A stretch of DNA of 64,000 nucleotides from Pseudoclavibacter sp. AY1F1 (GCF_002931075.1 NZ_PSTQ01000001.1:558001-622000), one strand, 5' to 3'. Positions 50,107 through 60,315 are shown, numbered from the stretch's first letter. Notes: generated by a model from the letters alone, not told the origin. Numbers and translations: made by a program.

Positions 50107-50207
50107 CCCTGACGGCGTCGCGCGTGAGCGCGGCGCCGTCTTGCTGTCGGCGGCGCCGTCTTCGGACGCAATTCGGAAAGCGCCGAGGATCGAGAGAGAA
50201 TAGGCGG

Positions 50208-51353
50208 ATGCATCCGATCGCCGCCCGTGCTCAGCTCTCGACCGCCCACCGCATCGTGGTCAAGATCGGATCGTCGTCGCTGACCGGCGCCGACGGGCAC
50301 CTGAACCTCGACGCGCTGCGCTTGCTGGTGCAGGTCATCGCCGATCGTCATGACCTGGGCCTGCAGACCCTGCTCGTGACCTCGGGCGCCGTCGCGGCGG
50401 GAATCGGCCCACTCGGTCTCCCATCGCGGCCACGCGACGTAGCCACCGCCCAGGCAGCCGCATCGGTGGGCCAGGGGATGCTTGTGGCCCGCTACGCCGA
50501 GGCGTTCGCCGATAGGGCGATCACCGTCGGGCAGATTCTCCTCACGGCCGAAGACACGGTGCGGCGCACGCGCTACAAGAACGCGCAGCGCTCGCTCGAG
50601 CGCCTGTTCCGACTCGGGGTCGTGCCGATCGTGAACGAGAACGACGCGGTCGTGACCGACGAGCTGCGGTTCGGTGACAACGACCGGCTCGCCGCGCTTG
50701 TCGCTCAGCTTGTCGGTGCCGACGCGCTTGTGCTGCTCACCGATGTCGACGGCCTCTACGACGGGCCGCCCAGCAGGGAAGGCACTCGACGGATCACCGA
50801 GGTCCTCGGTCCGAGCGACCTCGAGGGCATCGAGGTGTCCGGCAGGGGGAGCGACGTGGGCACCGGCGGTATGCTCACGAAGCTCGAATCGGTGTCGATC
50901 GCCACCGGGTCCGGTATCCCGGTCGTGCTGACCAAGGCGGATAACGCGCGCCCGGCGATCGCCGGCGAGCGAGTCGGCACGTGGTTCGCGCCGACTGGCA
51001 AGCGCTCGTCGCGCAAACGCCTCTGGATCGCCCACGCAGCGCGCGTGCAGGGCAAGGTTGTGCTCGACGACGGTGCAGTTGATGCGGTCCTCGGTGGTCG
51101 CGCGTCCCTGCTGGCGGCAGGGATCGTCGGCGTCGAAGGGGAGTTCGTGGCGGGGGACCCGGTCGAGCTCGTCTCGAAGAGCGGCACCGTGATCGCGCGC
51201 GGGCTCAGCGGCTTCGACTCCGCCGAGATCCCGGAGATGCTCGGCCAGTCGTCGAGCGCCCTCCGGGAGTCGCTCGGTTCCGGCTACGACCGCGAAGTCA
51301 TCCACCGCGACGACCTCGTACTGGTGCGCCCGAAGGGCCTCCGCGTCAACTGA
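50208..51353 (+). CDS. proB: Glutamate 5-kinase
   Basis: A 381-residue enzyme, first step of proline synthesis (glutamate to glutamyl 5-phosphate). The kinase domain has [29 protein letters not shown] and [10 protein letters not shown]; the C-terminal 80 residues form a PUA domain ([20 protein letters not shown] then LAAGI). ATG 50208 gives the family start. It is followed 32 bases later by proA on the same strand, so the two form a proline operon. Regulation by proline feedback is the family norm. Confidence 0.95.
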   Translation: MHPIAARAQLSTAHRIVVKIGSSSLTGADGHLNLDALRLLVQVIADRHDLGLQTLLVTSGAVAAGIGPLGLPSRPRDVATAQAAASVGQGMLVARYAEAFADRAITVGQILLTAEDTVRRTRYKNAQRSLERLFRLGVVPIVNENDAVVTDELRFGDNDRLAALVAQLVGADALVLLTDVDGLYDGPPSREGTRRITEVLGPSDLEGIEVSGRGSDVGTGGMLTKLESVSIATGSGIPVVLTKADNARPAIAGERVGTWFAPTGKRSSRKRLWIAHAARVQGKVVLDDGAVDAVLGGRASLLAAGIVGVEGEFVAGDPVELVSKSGTVIARGLSGFDSAEIPEMLGQSSSALRESLGSGYDREVIHRDDLVLVRPKGLRVN

Positions 51354-51385
51354 GCGAGGGTGCACCCCGCGTAGAATGCTCTGTC

Positions 51386-52705
51386 ATGACGATCTTGCAG
51401 GGTGAGCGCGCGGAAACGGTCGACGAGGGCAACGCAGACGAGGCGGCGAGCAACGCCATCATCGGGCTCGCCGGGCGGGCTCGCGCGTCGTCGCGGGTGC
51501 TGGCACGGTCGACGCGCGCGCAGAAAGACGGTGCGCTCCTCGCGCTCGCAGACGCTCTCGTGGCCGCCACGCCGAAGATCCTCGCCGGAAACGCGCAGGA
51601 CCTCGAGCGCGGGCGAGCCTCGGGCATGTCCGGCGGCCTGCTGGATCGACTTGCCCTCGACGAGACCCGCATTCGAGGCATCGCAGACTCGCTCCGCGAA
51701 GTCGCCGCGCTTCCCGACCCGGTCGGTGCCGTGGTTCGAGGTTCGACGCTCGCGAACGGGCTTCGCCTCCGACAGCTGCGGGTTCCGATGGGCGTCATCG
51801 GCGTCATCTACGAGGCGCGTCCGAACGTGACGGTCGACGTTGCCGGTCTTGCGCTGAAGAGCGGCAACGCCGTGCTCCTCCGCGGGGGATCCGCCGCAGA
51901 GTCCTCGAATGAGGCGATCATCGGGACGCTGCGCAGCGCCCTCGAGTCCTACGGGCTCCCGGCAGATCTTGTGCAGTCGATCGACGAATACGGCCGTGCC
52001 GGGGCTCGAGCGCTCATGCGCGCCCGCGGACACGTGGACCTCGTTGTGCCACGGGGCGGCGCCGGCCTGATCCAGACCGTCGTCCGCGAGTCCCGGGTTC
52101 CCGTGATCGAGACGGGTGTCGGCAACTGCCACGTCTTCGTCGATAGCACGGCCGAGCTCGACATGGCCCTTGACATCATCATCAACTCCAAGACGCACCG
52201 TGTCGGGGTCTGCAACGCCGCTGAGACGCTGCTGGTGCACGCGGACGCCGCCGACGCCTTCCTGCCGGTCGCGCTCTCAGAGCTCAGCAGCAGAGGTGTT
52301 CGGCTGCACGGTGATGACCGCACGCGTGCCGCCGCGCCGGACGGCATCGAGGTCCTTGAGGCGACGCACGAGGACTGGGCCACGGAGTACCTGGACTACG
52401 AGATCGCCGTGCGCGTCGTCGAGGACTTCGACCAGGCACTCGAGCACATCCGCGAGTTCTCCACCGGCCACACCGAGGCGATCGTCACGAGCTCGCTGCA
52501 GGCCGCCGAGCGGTTCACTGCTGAGGTTGACGCTGCCGCCGTGATCGTCAACGCCTCCACGCGCTTCACCGACGGGGGACAATTCGGACTCGGTGCCGAA
52601 CTCGGCATCTCGACGCAGAAGCTGCACGCCCGCGGGCCAATGGGGCTCGAGGAGCTCACGACGACGAAGTGGGTTGTGACCGGCGACGGCCAGATCCGCG
52701 CCTGA
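51386..52705 (+). CDS. proA: Gamma-glutamyl phosphate reductase
   Basis: A 439-residue NADPH-dependent aldehyde dehydrogenase-fold enzyme, second step of proline synthesis. Motifs are [36 protein letters not shown], the cofactor part [12 protein letters not shown], and the catalytic Cys in [22 protein letters not shown] lies eight bases before ATG and there is no ribosome site, so translation may be leaderless even though proB is just upstream. Confidence 0.95.
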   Translation: MTILQGERAETVDEGNADEAASNAIIGLAGRARASSRVLARSTRAQKDGALLALADALVAATPKILAGNAQDLERGRASGMSGGLLDRLALDETRIRGIADSLREVAALPDPVGAVVRGSTLANGLRLRQLRVPMGVIGVIYEARPNVTVDVAGLALKSGNAVLLRGGSAAESSNEAIIGTLRSALESYGLPADLVQSIDEYGRAGARALMRARGHVDLVVPRGGAGLIQTVVRESRVPVIETGVGNCHVFVDSTAELDMALDIIINSKTHRVGVCNAAETLLVHADAADAFLPVALSELSSRGVRLHGDDRTRAAAPDGIEVLEATHEDWATEYLDYEIAVRVVEDFDQALEHIREFSTGHTEAIVTSSLQAAERFTAEVDAAAVIVNASTRFTDGGQFGLGAELGISTQKLHARGPMGLEELTTTKWVVTGDGQIRA

Positions 52706-52824
52706 TCGACCGCATCGCCGTTCCTTCTCGGATCGGCGGGGCCGGTAGTCGAAGATCAGACCAGGTGATGACGCGCTCGGTCAGGCGTGCCACGTAGCCT
52801 TCTGGGAGACGAGAAGGGACGAAC

Positions 52825-53241
52825 ATGACGAGCACCCCACTGCCCATCGAGAACCAGCCGCACACCCTCGACCGAGTGTTCCTCGGTGAGCTCGAGGTGT
52901 CGCCTGAGCGCATAGCGGGCCCATACGGCTCGCTTCCGACGGCAGGCTCCACGGTCTTTGTCACGAACATGTCGCGCGTCGAACGGGCGATCCCGACCTG
53001 GGCCATCATCGTCGCTATTGCCGGCTTCTTCGTCCTGACGATCTTCAGCCTCCTCTTCCTGCTCGTCAAAGAGGACCGTGTCGTCGGCGGCTATGAGGTG
53101 CGGGTCTCGAATCCCACCGGAACGCTCACAAGCTTCGTGCCAGTGGATGCTCGCTCAGCGGCGTGGATCTGGCAGGACCTGCAGGGCCGGGCTGCCGCTG
53201 CTCGGGAAATCATCGCGACAGTCACTTCTTCCGTTCACTGA
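52825..53241 (+). CDS. Single-pass membrane protein, unknown function
   Basis: A 138-residue protein with a cytoplasmic N-terminal half, one strong membrane helix (TWAIIVAIAGFFVLTIFSLL then FLLV) at about 58-81, and an extracytoplasmic part with EVRVSNPTGTLTSFVPVDAR. AAGGGA lies six bases before ATG. It stands alone between proA and glgP. No family recognised. Confidence 0.7.
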   Translation: MTSTPLPIENQPHTLDRVFLGELEVSPERIAGPYGSLPTAGSTVFVTNMSRVERAIPTWAIIVAIAGFFVLTIFSLLFLLVKEDRVVGGYEVRVSNPTGTLTSFVPVDARSAAWIWQDLQGRAAAAREIIATVTSSVH

Positions 53242-53293
53242 CGTTCATCAGCGTGACGCAGCGGGGCCTCATTTGGGGGCTACGCTGTACGGC

Positions 53294-55843
53294 GTGAAGG
53301 CCTACGACTCGCTGTCCGTATCCACTGTCCTCCCCGCTGAGCTCGCTCCTCTGCGGACTCTCGCCAAGAACCTGCGATGGTCCTGGCGTCCGAGCGCCGA
53401 GCGCCTCTTCGCTGGAATCGACGAGCCCCTCTGGCGCGCCTGCGGCCGCAACCCGGTCGTGATGCTCCGGTCACTTTCGGCGACCCGGGTAGCAGAGCTC
53501 GCCGCCGACGGTGCGTTCCTGGCTCGACTTTCCGAGGAGACTGAGGACCTCTCGGCCTACCTCGAGAGCGAGCGCTGGTTCCACAAGCACACGAGGGGCA
53601 CGGAAGACGAGGCCACGAGCGTCGCCTACTTCTCGATGGAGTTCGGCATCACGGAATCCTTGCCGGTCTACTCTGGCGGTCTCGGCGTGCTTGCCGGCGA
53701 CCACCTGAAGAGTGCCAGTGATCTCGGAGCGCCGATCATCGGCATCGGGCTCCTGTATACCTACGGCTACTTCTCGCAGACGCTCTCGCGCGAGGGATGG
53801 CAGCAGGAGGCCTACACAGAGCACCCTCCGACGGATCTTGCCGTCGACCCGGTACTCGACGCCGATGGCACCCAGGTGCACGTCTCGCTCAGCTTCCCGG
53901 ACGGACGTGCCCTGGACATAGCGCTGTGGGAAGCGCAGGTCGGCAGCGTCCCGCTGCTGCTGCTCGACACGAACCTGCCCTCGAACCCGGAGGACTTCCG
54001 GGCGATCACCGACCGCCTCTATGGGGGCGACGCTGAGCACCGCATCCGCCAGGAGCTGGTGCTCGGTGTCGGCGGGGTGCGGGCGGTGCAGGCCTACACA
54101 GTGCTCCGCGGTCGTGCGCAGCCGACGGTCTTCCATCTCAACGAGGGGCACGCCGGCTTCTCAGGGATCGAGCGCATCGGCCAGCTCATGGAGAGGGGTG
54201 AGAACTTCGAGACGGCCCTCGCGACAGTGCGATCGAGCACGGTCTTCACGACCCACACGCCCGTCCCCGCCGGCATCGACCGCTTCGACTCGCATGTCGT
54301 CCAGCGCTACCTGGGATCCTCCGGCGGCCACACGCTGGTCCCAGCCGTGCCCTCGCCCCGCATCATGGAACTCGGTGCAGAAGACGACCCGGGTCGCTTC
54401 AACATGGCGCACCTGGGCCTCAGGCTGGCGCAGTACGCCAACGGTGTCGCGAAGCTCCATGGAGTCGTGTCGCGAGGCATGTTCGCAAAGCTGTACCCGG
54501 GTGTGGAGGTCGACGAGGTCCCCATCGGCTCCATCACCAACGGTGTGCACATCCCGAGCTGGACGCGCCCGTCCATGATGCCGGTCATCGAGGCGATGAA
54601 TGGTGGCCGTGACCTCGCCACCTCCACTACCTGGGACCACCCCGACGCGGTCGGTGCTGAAGAGCTCTGGCGCATCCGCGGCGAACTTCGGGCCGAACTC
54701 GTGAAGCGGGCGCGGGACTCCGTGCGCGCATCCTGGAAGGCACGCGGGGCGCAGGACGCGGAACTCGGCTGGATCCGTGACGTGCTCGATCCGGAGCGGC
54801 TCACGATCGGGTTCGCGCGACGCGTCTCGACCTATAAGCGCCTCACGCTCATGTTGCAGGACCGCGAGCGGCTTGCGCGCATTCTGAACAACCCAGAGCG
54901 CCCGGTGCAGTTCGTGATCGCCGGCAAGGCGCACCCGGCCGATATGGGCGGCAAGCAGCTCCTACAGCAGCTCGTGAACTTCGCGGACGAGGCCGGCGTG
55001 CGCGATCGCATCGTCTTCCTGCCCGACTACAACGTGACGATCGCCAAGCATCTCGTTGCCGGCAGCGACGTCTGGCTCAACAACCCCGTGCGCCCCCAGG
55101 AGGCTTCGGGAACGTCTGGCATGAAGGCCGTCATGAACGGCTGCCTGACGTTCTCGATCTCAGACGGTTGGTGGGACGAGATGGCCGATGATTCAGTCGG
55201 CTGGACGATCCCGGACGCACACGGAGTCGACGAGCGGACGCGTGACTCGCTTGAGGCAGGCGCCCTGTACGACATCCTCGAACACGAGATCGCCCCGCTC
55301 TTCTACGAGCGCGATGAGCGTGGCCTCCCGACCGAGTGGGTCGAGAAGGTCCGCCGGTCCATCGCCGTGGTGGGGCCCAAGGTTGCAGCCGAGCGCATGG
55401 TCCGCGACTACGTCGACGGGCTGTACCTGCCTGCTGGCCGTTCGGCGAGCGTTGCGGCGGATGCCGTGGCGACGCGCGAGTATGCCGTCTGGCTCGGCAA
55501 CGTACGCGCGGCGTGGCCGAGCGTGCTGGTCGAGGACGTCGTCTCCGAGACCCGAGAGCCGAGGACCGGCGAGGGTCTGCGTCTGTCCGCACGTCTTGCT
55601 CTGGGGCAGCTGACGTCTGACGATGTGCTGGTCGAGGCTGTTGTCGGGGTTCCAGATGAAACGGGGGAGCTGCGTGACGCCCGCATCCTCCAGATGCACC
55701 CTGTCGTTGATGGTTCCTCGGAGTTTGTCGTCGAGGTGCTCGTCGACGCGCCAGGCCGCCTCGGCTACACCGTTCGGGTGCAACCTCGGCACGCCTTCCT
55801 GCAGGCACCCGCTGAGCTCGGACTGGTTCGCCTTCCATCCTGA
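53294..55843 (+). CDS. glgP: Alpha-glucan (glycogen) phosphorylase, short GT35 type
   Basis: An 849-residue pyridoxal-phosphate enzyme that releases glucose 1-phosphate from glycogen or maltodextrin. It belongs to the short alpha-glucan phosphorylase group: KNLRWSWRPSAERLFAGID near the start, VAYFSMEFGITESLPVYSGG, HLNEGHAGF, and the cofactor site EASGTSGMKAVMNG with Lys 611. The C-terminal 100 residues form an extra beta domain usual in this group. GTG 53294 follows TACGCT by seven bases, which again looks leaderless. A long hairpin follows the gene. Confidence 0.94.
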   Translation: MKAYDSLSVSTVLPAELAPLRTLAKNLRWSWRPSAERLFAGIDEPLWRACGRNPVVMLRSLSATRVAELAADGAFLARLSEETEDLSAYLESERWFHKHTRGTEDEATSVAYFSMEFGITESLPVYSGGLGVLAGDHLKSASDLGAPIIGIGLLYTYGYFSQTLSREGWQQEAYTEHPPTDLAVDPVLDADGTQVHVSLSFPDGRALDIALWEAQVGSVPLLLLDTNLPSNPEDFRAITDRLYGGDAEHRIRQELVLGVGGVRAVQAYTVLRGRAQPTVFHLNEGHAGFSGIERIGQLMERGENFETALATVRSSTVFTTHTPVPAGIDRFDSHVVQRYLGSSGGHTLVPAVPSPRIMELGAEDDPGRFNMAHLGLRLAQYANGVAKLHGVVSRGMFAKLYPGVEVDEVPIGSITNGVHIPSWTRPSMMPVIEAMNGGRDLATSTTWDHPDAVGAEELWRIRGELRAELVKRARDSVRASWKARGAQDAELGWIRDVLDPERLTIGFARRVSTYKRLTLMLQDRERLARILNNPERPVQFVIAGKAHPADMGGKQLLQQLVNFADEAGVRDRIVFLPDYNVTIAKHLVAGSDVWLNNPVRPQEASGTSGMKAVMNGCLTFSISDGWWDEMADDSVGWTIPDAHGVDERTRDSLEAGALYDILEHEIAPLFYERDERGLPTEWVEKVRRSIAVVGPKVAAERMVRDYVDGLYLPAGRSASVAADAVATREYAVWLGNVRAAWPSVLVEDVVSETREPRTGEGLRLSARLALGQLTSDDVLVEAVVGVPDETGELRDARILQMHPVVDGSSEFVVEVLVDAPGRLGYTVRVQPRHAFLQAPAELGLVRLPS

Positions 55844-55856
55844 GCGCCAAGACGTG

Positions 55857-55905
55857 GACGGCGGCGTCGAAAGTAATGACAGGCTTGTCATTCGACGTCG
55901 CCGTC
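55857..55905 (+). terminator. Long hairpin after glgP
   Basis: GACGGCGGCGTCGAA (55857-55871) pairs with 55891-55905 with one G-U wobble, and an inner TGACA/TGTCA extends the stem. It ends glgP transcription and also contains the -35 box of the next gene. Confidence 0.75.
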
Positions 55906-55914
55906 GGGCATAAT
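55885..55914 (+). promoter_or_regulatory. Sigma-70 type promoter of the DUF3145 gene
   Basis: TTGTCA (55885-55890), 18-base spacer, CATAAT (55909-55914). This is the clearest -35/-10 pair I see in the window. The transcript would have a leader of about 100 bases before ATG 56021. Confidence 0.6.
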
Positions 55915-56020
55915 TCAAGAGACGACAGAAATGTCGACGTCTGGTAAACGATGCAGTTCGCATCCATTCATCACGTGATCGTTGGGGAAGACGAATCACC
56001 AAACGAATGGAGGAGAACTC

Positions 56021-56527
56021 ATGGTTGCACCGAACGCAGGAGGGGTGCTCTACGTGCACTCCTCTCCTAAGGCGCTTTGCCAGCACGTCGAGTGGGGTGT
56101 CGGTCGCGCCCTTGGGTACGCGGTCAACCTTCCCTGGATTGACCAGCCGGTCATTCCTGGACAGTTGCGCGCTGAATTCACCTGGGAAGGCGAGCCTGGT
56201 GCGGGGGCGGCTATTGCGTCGCATCTGCGCGGGTGGGCTCACCTTCGCTTCGAAGTCACCGAGGACGCGCGTCCTGGCGTCGATGGCGGTCGTTGGATGC
56301 ACACGCCTGAGCTTGGTATTTACTACGCCCAGACGGATGCCTCTGGCGGCGTCGCGGTTCCGGAAGAACGCATCCGGTACGCGATGGAGATCGCGGGAGG
56401 CAACGCCTCTGAGCTCCACCGCGAACTGCGCCTCGCGCTTGGGCAGGCCTGGGACGACGAGTTGGAGCCCTTCCGCATCGCCGGCGACGAGAGTCCCGTC
56501 GTGTGGATGCACCACCGAGTCGGCTAG
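56021..56527 (+). CDS. DUF3145 family protein
   Basis: A 168-residue protein whose sequence fits DUF3145, a family restricted to Actinobacteria: GVLYVHSSPKALCQHVEWGV, then LRAEFTWEGEPGAGAAIASH and MHTPELGIYYAQTDASGGVA and GQAWDDELEPFRIAGDESPV. GGAGG lies seven bases before ATG 56021. The function is unknown. It is convergent with fabF across a strong terminator. Confidence 0.9.
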   Translation: MVAPNAGGVLYVHSSPKALCQHVEWGVGRALGYAVNLPWIDQPVIPGQLRAEFTWEGEPGAGAAIASHLRGWAHLRFEVTEDARPGVDGGRWMHTPELGIYYAQTDASGGVAVPEERIRYAMEIAGGNASELHRELRLALGQAWDDELEPFRIAGDESPVVWMHHRVG

Positions 56528-56588
56528 GTCAGCCACGCTGAAGGTCTGCTCCAACGCAGACGGGAAGCGGTTCTCGACACTCCAAGGA

Positions 56589-56624
56589 CTGTGGCCCCTC
56601 AGATTTTCACCTGAGGGGCCACAG
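56589..56624. terminator. Bidirectional terminator between DUF3145 and fabF
   Basis: A 14-bp perfect stem (56589-56602 with 56611-56624) and an eight-base loop. On the plus strand TTCTCT follows. Confidence 0.9.
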
Positions 56625-56668
56625 TTCTCTGTCGATGCCGCGGATCGGCTGTCGAGGTGCTTCTGGTT

Positions 56669-57910
56669 TTAAACGCCTCGGAATGCGACGACGGCGTTGT
56701 GACCGCCGAAGCCGAACGAGGTCGAGATAGCGACCTTGCCTGACGCCTCGAACGGACGCGGTTCGGTGACCACGTCGAGGTGGATAGCGGGATCCTGCTC
56801 GTTGAGGTTGATGGTCGGAGGCAGCGTGCCCTCTGAGAGCGCAAGCACGGTGAACATCGCCTCGATGGCACCGGCACCGCCAAGCAGATGGCCCGTGGAG
56901 GCCTTCGTCGCGGAGACCGGGATGGAGGCGAGGTGCTCGCCGAAGACCGCCTTGAGCGCCGTGAACTCGGCGATATCGCCAACGGGTGTGGATGTGGCAT
57001 GCGCGTTGATGTGCCTGACGTCCGCAACTTCGACGCCGGCCTGTCCGAGAGCAGCCCTGATGGCGCGCGCAGCTCCGGTGCCTTCTGGGTCCGGCGCCGT
57101 GATGTGGTGCGCATCCGCCGTGACGCCGCCGCCGATGAGCTCGGCGTAGATGCGCGCGCCGCGAGCGAGCGCGTGCTCTTCCGTCTCCAGCACGAGCGCC
57201 GCCGCGCCCTCGCCGAGCACGAATCCGTCGCGGCTCACATCGTAGGGGCGCGAGGCGTGCGAGGGGTCGTCGTTGCGCTTCGAGAGTGCCTGCATGGCAG
57301 CGAACGACGCAACGGGGAGGGGATGGATGGCGGCTTCGGAGCCGCCGGCGACGACGACGTCGGCGAGACCCTGCTGAAGATGCTCGTAGGCGTCCGCGAT
57401 GGCCTCGGTGCTTGACGCGCAGGCTGAGACGACGGTGCGGACACCGGCGCGAGCCTGGATGTCCATGCCGATCGCGGCTCCGGGGCCGTTCGGCATGAGC
57501 ATGGGGACCGTCAGCGGCATGACGCGGCGCGGTCCCTTCTCGCGGAGGGTGTCCCAGGCGTCGAGCAGCGTCCACACGCCGCCGATACCGGTGGCCCAGT
57601 CGACGAGGAGGCGCTCGGCGGGGATGTCGCCGACCTTCAGGCCTGCGTCGGCGAAGGCCTCGCGGCCGGCGATCAGCGCGAATTGGCTTGAGGGGTCGAG
57701 GCGCTTCGCCTCGTGGCGGGGGAGCACCTCGCTTGCCGGCACCTTTGCGGTTGCGGCGAATTCGATGGGGATCTCGTACTTCGCGACCCATTCGGCCTCG
57801 AGCGTCCGAGCTCCTGACTCACCCGCGAGGAGTGCTTCCCACGTGCTGCGGGCGTCTCCGCCGAGCGGGGAAGTCGCTCCGATTCCGGTGACGACAATTT
57901 TCTTGGTCAT
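56669..57910 (-). CDS. fabF: Beta-ketoacyl-ACP synthase II
   Basis: A 413-residue condensing enzyme of type II fatty acid synthesis. The Cys-His-His triad is clear: Cys 164 in VVSACASSTEA, His in INAHATSTPVGD and His in STGHLLGGAGAIEA. Start and length match the family. It is the last gene of the cluster aceE-fasR-fabD-fabH-acpP-fabF and follows acpP by 90 bases. It elongates malonyl-ACP and acyl-ACP chains. Confidence 0.96.
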   Translation of the reverse strand: MTKKIVVTGIGATSPLGGDARSTWEALLAGESGARTLEAEWVAKYEIPIEFAATAKVPASEVLPRHEAKRLDPSSQFALIAGREAFADAGLKVGDIPAERLLVDWATGIGGVWTLLDAWDTLREKGPRRVMPLTVPMLMPNGPGAAIGMDIQARAGVRTVVSACASSTEAIADAYEHLQQGLADVVVAGGSEAAIHPLPVASFAAMQALSKRNDDPSHASRPYDVSRDGFVLGEGAAALVLETEEHALARGARIYAELIGGGVTADAHHITAPDPEGTGAARAIRAALGQAGVEVADVRHINAHATSTPVGDIAEFTALKAVFGEHLASIPVSATKASTGHLLGGAGAIEAMFTVLALSEGTLPPTINLNEQDPAIHLDVVTEPRPFEASGKVAISTSFGFGGHNAVVAFRGV

Positions 57911-58000
57911 GACAACTGCTCCTGAATGAACTGGGGCGAAGGTGAAACAGTCACTAAGAGTGGGCGGCAGAAGCCGCCCACTCGAAGTGGAGGAGCGTAC

Positions 58001-58246
58001 TTAGGACGCTGCGACGATGAAGTTGACGGCGTCGCCCACGGTCTTGAGGTTTGCGACCTCGTCGTCCGGGATCTTGACGTCGAACTTCTCTTCGGCGTTG
58101 ACAACGATCGTCATCATGGAGATCGAGTCGATGTCGAGGTCGTCGGTGAAAGACTTCTCAACCGTGACCGTGTCAGCCGCGATTCCGGTCTCGTCGTTTA
58201 CGAGCTCAGCGAGTCCCGCGAGAACTTCGTCGTTGGTAAGTGCCAT
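58001..58246 (-). CDS. acpP: Acyl carrier protein
   Basis: An 81-residue acidic helical protein. The 4'-phosphopantetheine attachment Ser 41 lies in DIDSISMMTIV; most ACPs have DSL, so DSI is a mild variant. AAGGAG lies seven bases before ATG. It sits between fabH and fabF and carries the growing acyl chain in fatty acid synthesis. Confidence 0.96.
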   Translation of the reverse strand: MALTNDEVLAGLAELVNDETGIAADTVTVEKSFTDDLDIDSISMMTIVVNAEEKFDVKIPDDEVANLKTVGDAVNFIVAAS

Positions 58247-58335
58247 GGTGTTTCTCCTTGATTGTCAATGACCGAGCCAAGTGTATTGGTCGGCGGGGGT
58301 GCGTGGTGGAGGCGTGCGGGGACTTCTTGTGCCGT

Positions 58336-59346
58336 TTACGGGAGCACGACGACCTGGGCGCCGTAGACGAGGCCTGCGCCGAAGCCGATTTGCAGGGCGA
58401 GGCCGCCTGAGAGCTCAGGGTTCTCTTCCAGCAGCCGGTGCGTCGCGAGCGGCACGGAGGCCGCCGAGGTGTTCCCGGTTGTCGCGATGTCGCGCGCGAT
58501 GACGACGTGGTCGGGCAGTGCGAGCTGCTTCGCGAACTCGTCCACGATGCGCATGTTCGCCTGGTGCGGGATGAAGGCGGAGAGCTGTTCGGCGGTGACG
58601 CCGGCTTCTTCCAGTGCGCGCCGCGCGACCTTGGCCATGTCCCAGACTGCCCAGCGGAACACGCTCGGACCGTCCTGACGCAGTGTCGGCCATTCGGAGC
58701 CGCCTTGGCGGTACTCCTGCAGGCTCGCGTTCATGGAGACGGCTTCCCAGCGGGATCCGTCGGAGCCGAGGATCGACTTCGAGATGCCAGGCGTGTCGCT
58801 CGGCCCGATGATCGCTGCCCCTGCACCGTCGCCGAGGAGGAACGAGATCGTGCGGTCGGTCGGGTCGATGAGGTCGGAGAGCTTCTCTGTGCCGACGACC
58901 AGGACGTGCTCGGCCACACCAGTGCGAACCAGTGCATCCGCCTGCGCGACGGCGTAGCAGTAGCCAGCGCATGCTGCGTTGAGGTCGTACGCCGCTGCTG
59001 GCGTCGTTCCGACGAGGTCCGCGAGGCGTGCGGCGAGCGACGGGGTCTGCATCCCGTTGCTGATCGTCGCGACGATGACAGCCCCGATGCGGGTCGGGTC
59101 GATGCCGGAGCGCTCGATGGCCTCGCGAGAGGCGTCGACGGCGAGGTCGAGTGCGCTGGTGTCCTCATTCGCGCGGACACGCGTGATGACGCCGGTGCGC
59201 TGCCGAATCCACTCGTCTGACGAGTTGATCGGTTCGATGATCTCCGAGTTCGGCACGACACGCTCGCCGCGGGCTGCGCCCATGGCGAGGATGCGCGTGA
59301 ACTGCGCGCCTGTCGACTGCACGAGGGTTGGTGTTGCTGTGGTCAT
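58336..59346 (-). CDS. fabH: Beta-ketoacyl-ACP synthase III
   Basis: A 336-residue enzyme that condenses acetyl- or branched acyl-CoA with malonyl-ACP to start fatty acids. The Cys-His-Asn triad is visible: Cys 126 in NAACAGYCYA, His in FIPHQANMRI and Asn in TTGNTSAAS. AGAGGA lies before ATG. Between fabD and acpP in one operon. Confidence 0.96.
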   Translation of the reverse strand: MTTATPTLVQSTGAQFTRILAMGAARGERVVPNSEIIEPINSSDEWIRQRTGVITRVRANEDTSALDLAVDASREAIERSGIDPTRIGAVIVATISNGMQTPSLAARLADLVGTTPAAAYDLNAACAGYCYAVAQADALVRTGVAEHVLVVGTEKLSDLIDPTDRTISFLLGDGAGAAIIGPSDTPGISKSILGSDGSRWEAVSMNASLQEYRQGGSEWPTLRQDGPSVFRWAVWDMAKVARRALEEAGVTAEQLSAFIPHQANMRIVDEFAKQLALPDHVVIARDIATTGNTSAASVPLATHRLLEENPELSGGLALQIGFGAGLVYGAQVVVLP

Positions 59347-59391
59347 GCGAGTCCTCTCGAGGATGCCCAGGGCAGTTCGGGCAGTTCTGGT

Positions 59392-60315
59392 TCAGGAGTC
59401 GGCGCTGATGCGCTCGCGCGCCACGTCGAGGTCTGCTGGGGTAGAGAGCGCAAGCGTCGGAGTGCCCTTGAGAGCACGCTTTGCGAGACCGCTGAGGGTG
59501 CCGGCTGGCGCGAGTTCGATGAGCGACGTGACGCCGGCAGCCGCGAATGATCGCATGCAGGCGTCCCAGCGCACCGGCTGCGCGAGCTGGCGGATGAGCG
59601 CCGCCCGGAACTCCGCGCCGTCGCTCACAATCTCACCGGTCTCGTTCGACCAGATCGTTCGAACGGGGTCGCGGACCTCGAAGAGCTCGGCGTCTGCGCT
59701 GAGCGCGGTGCGGGCCTGCTCCATGAAGCGCGTGTGGAACGCGCCGGCAACCTTGAGGGGGATCACGCGGGTTCCCGCGGCGGGCTCGCTGCGGAGCGCG
59801 GCGAGGGCATCCGGGGTCCCTGCCGCGACGATCTGTCCGCCGCCATTGAAGTTTGCCGGAGTGAGGTCGAGCTCGGCGAGTCGCGCGAGCACAACCTCTT
59901 CGTCACCACCGAGGACCGCACTCATGCTGGTCGGCGTCGCGGCCGCATCCTGAGCCATGAGCTGAGAGCGGCGGGCGACGAAGCGCATTGCTGTGTCGGC
60001 GTCGAAGATTCCCGCCGCGTAGGCGGCCGTGATCTCGCCGACGGAATGACCAGCCACTCCACGCACGGCGGATGCGGCGCCGGGAAGCTCCATGAGCGAG
60101 TTCCACGCGAGGATGCCGGCGGCGACGATGAGCGGCTGCGCGACAGCGGTGTCACGGATCGTGTCGGCGTCCGACTCGGTGCCGTGCTTGACGAGGTCGA
60201 TGCCGGAGGAAGCGGACAGCTGCTCGAGCGTGTCCCGGTTTCTCGTGTCTTCGATCCACGGAAGCAGGAATCCTGGAGTCTGTGAACCCTGGCCTGGGCA
60301 GGTGACGACAATCAT
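59392..60315 (-). CDS. fabD: Malonyl-CoA:ACP transacylase
   Basis: A 307-residue enzyme that loads malonate onto ACP. The start MIVVTCPGQGSQTPGF is characteristic; the nucleophile is Ser 91 in GHSVGEI and the catalytic His is in AGAFHTRFM. ATG 60315 is preferred; ATG 60327 would add four residues. It follows fasR by 78 bases. Confidence 0.95.
   Translation of the reverse strand: MIVVTCPGQGSQTPGFLLPWIEDTRNRDTLEQLSASSGIDLVKHGTESDADTIRDTAVAQPLIVAAGILAWNSLMELPGAASAVRGVAGHSVGEITAAYAAGIFDADTAMRFVARRSQLMAQDAAATPTSMSAVLGGDEEVVLARLAELDLTPANFNGGGQIVAAGTPDALAALRSEPAAGTRVIPLKVAGAFHTRFMEQARTALSADAELFEVRDPVRTIWSNETGEIVSDGAEFRAALIRQLAQPVRWDACMRSFAAAGVTSLIELAPAGTLSGLAKRALKGTPTLALSTPADLDVARERISADS

Noticed and set aside
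50106-50207. Repeated CGGCGCCGTCTT between the RND gene and proB as a regulatory repeat
   Set aside because: Two short GC-rich copies close together can arise by chance; a GACGGCG/CGCCGTC stem is possible but weak.
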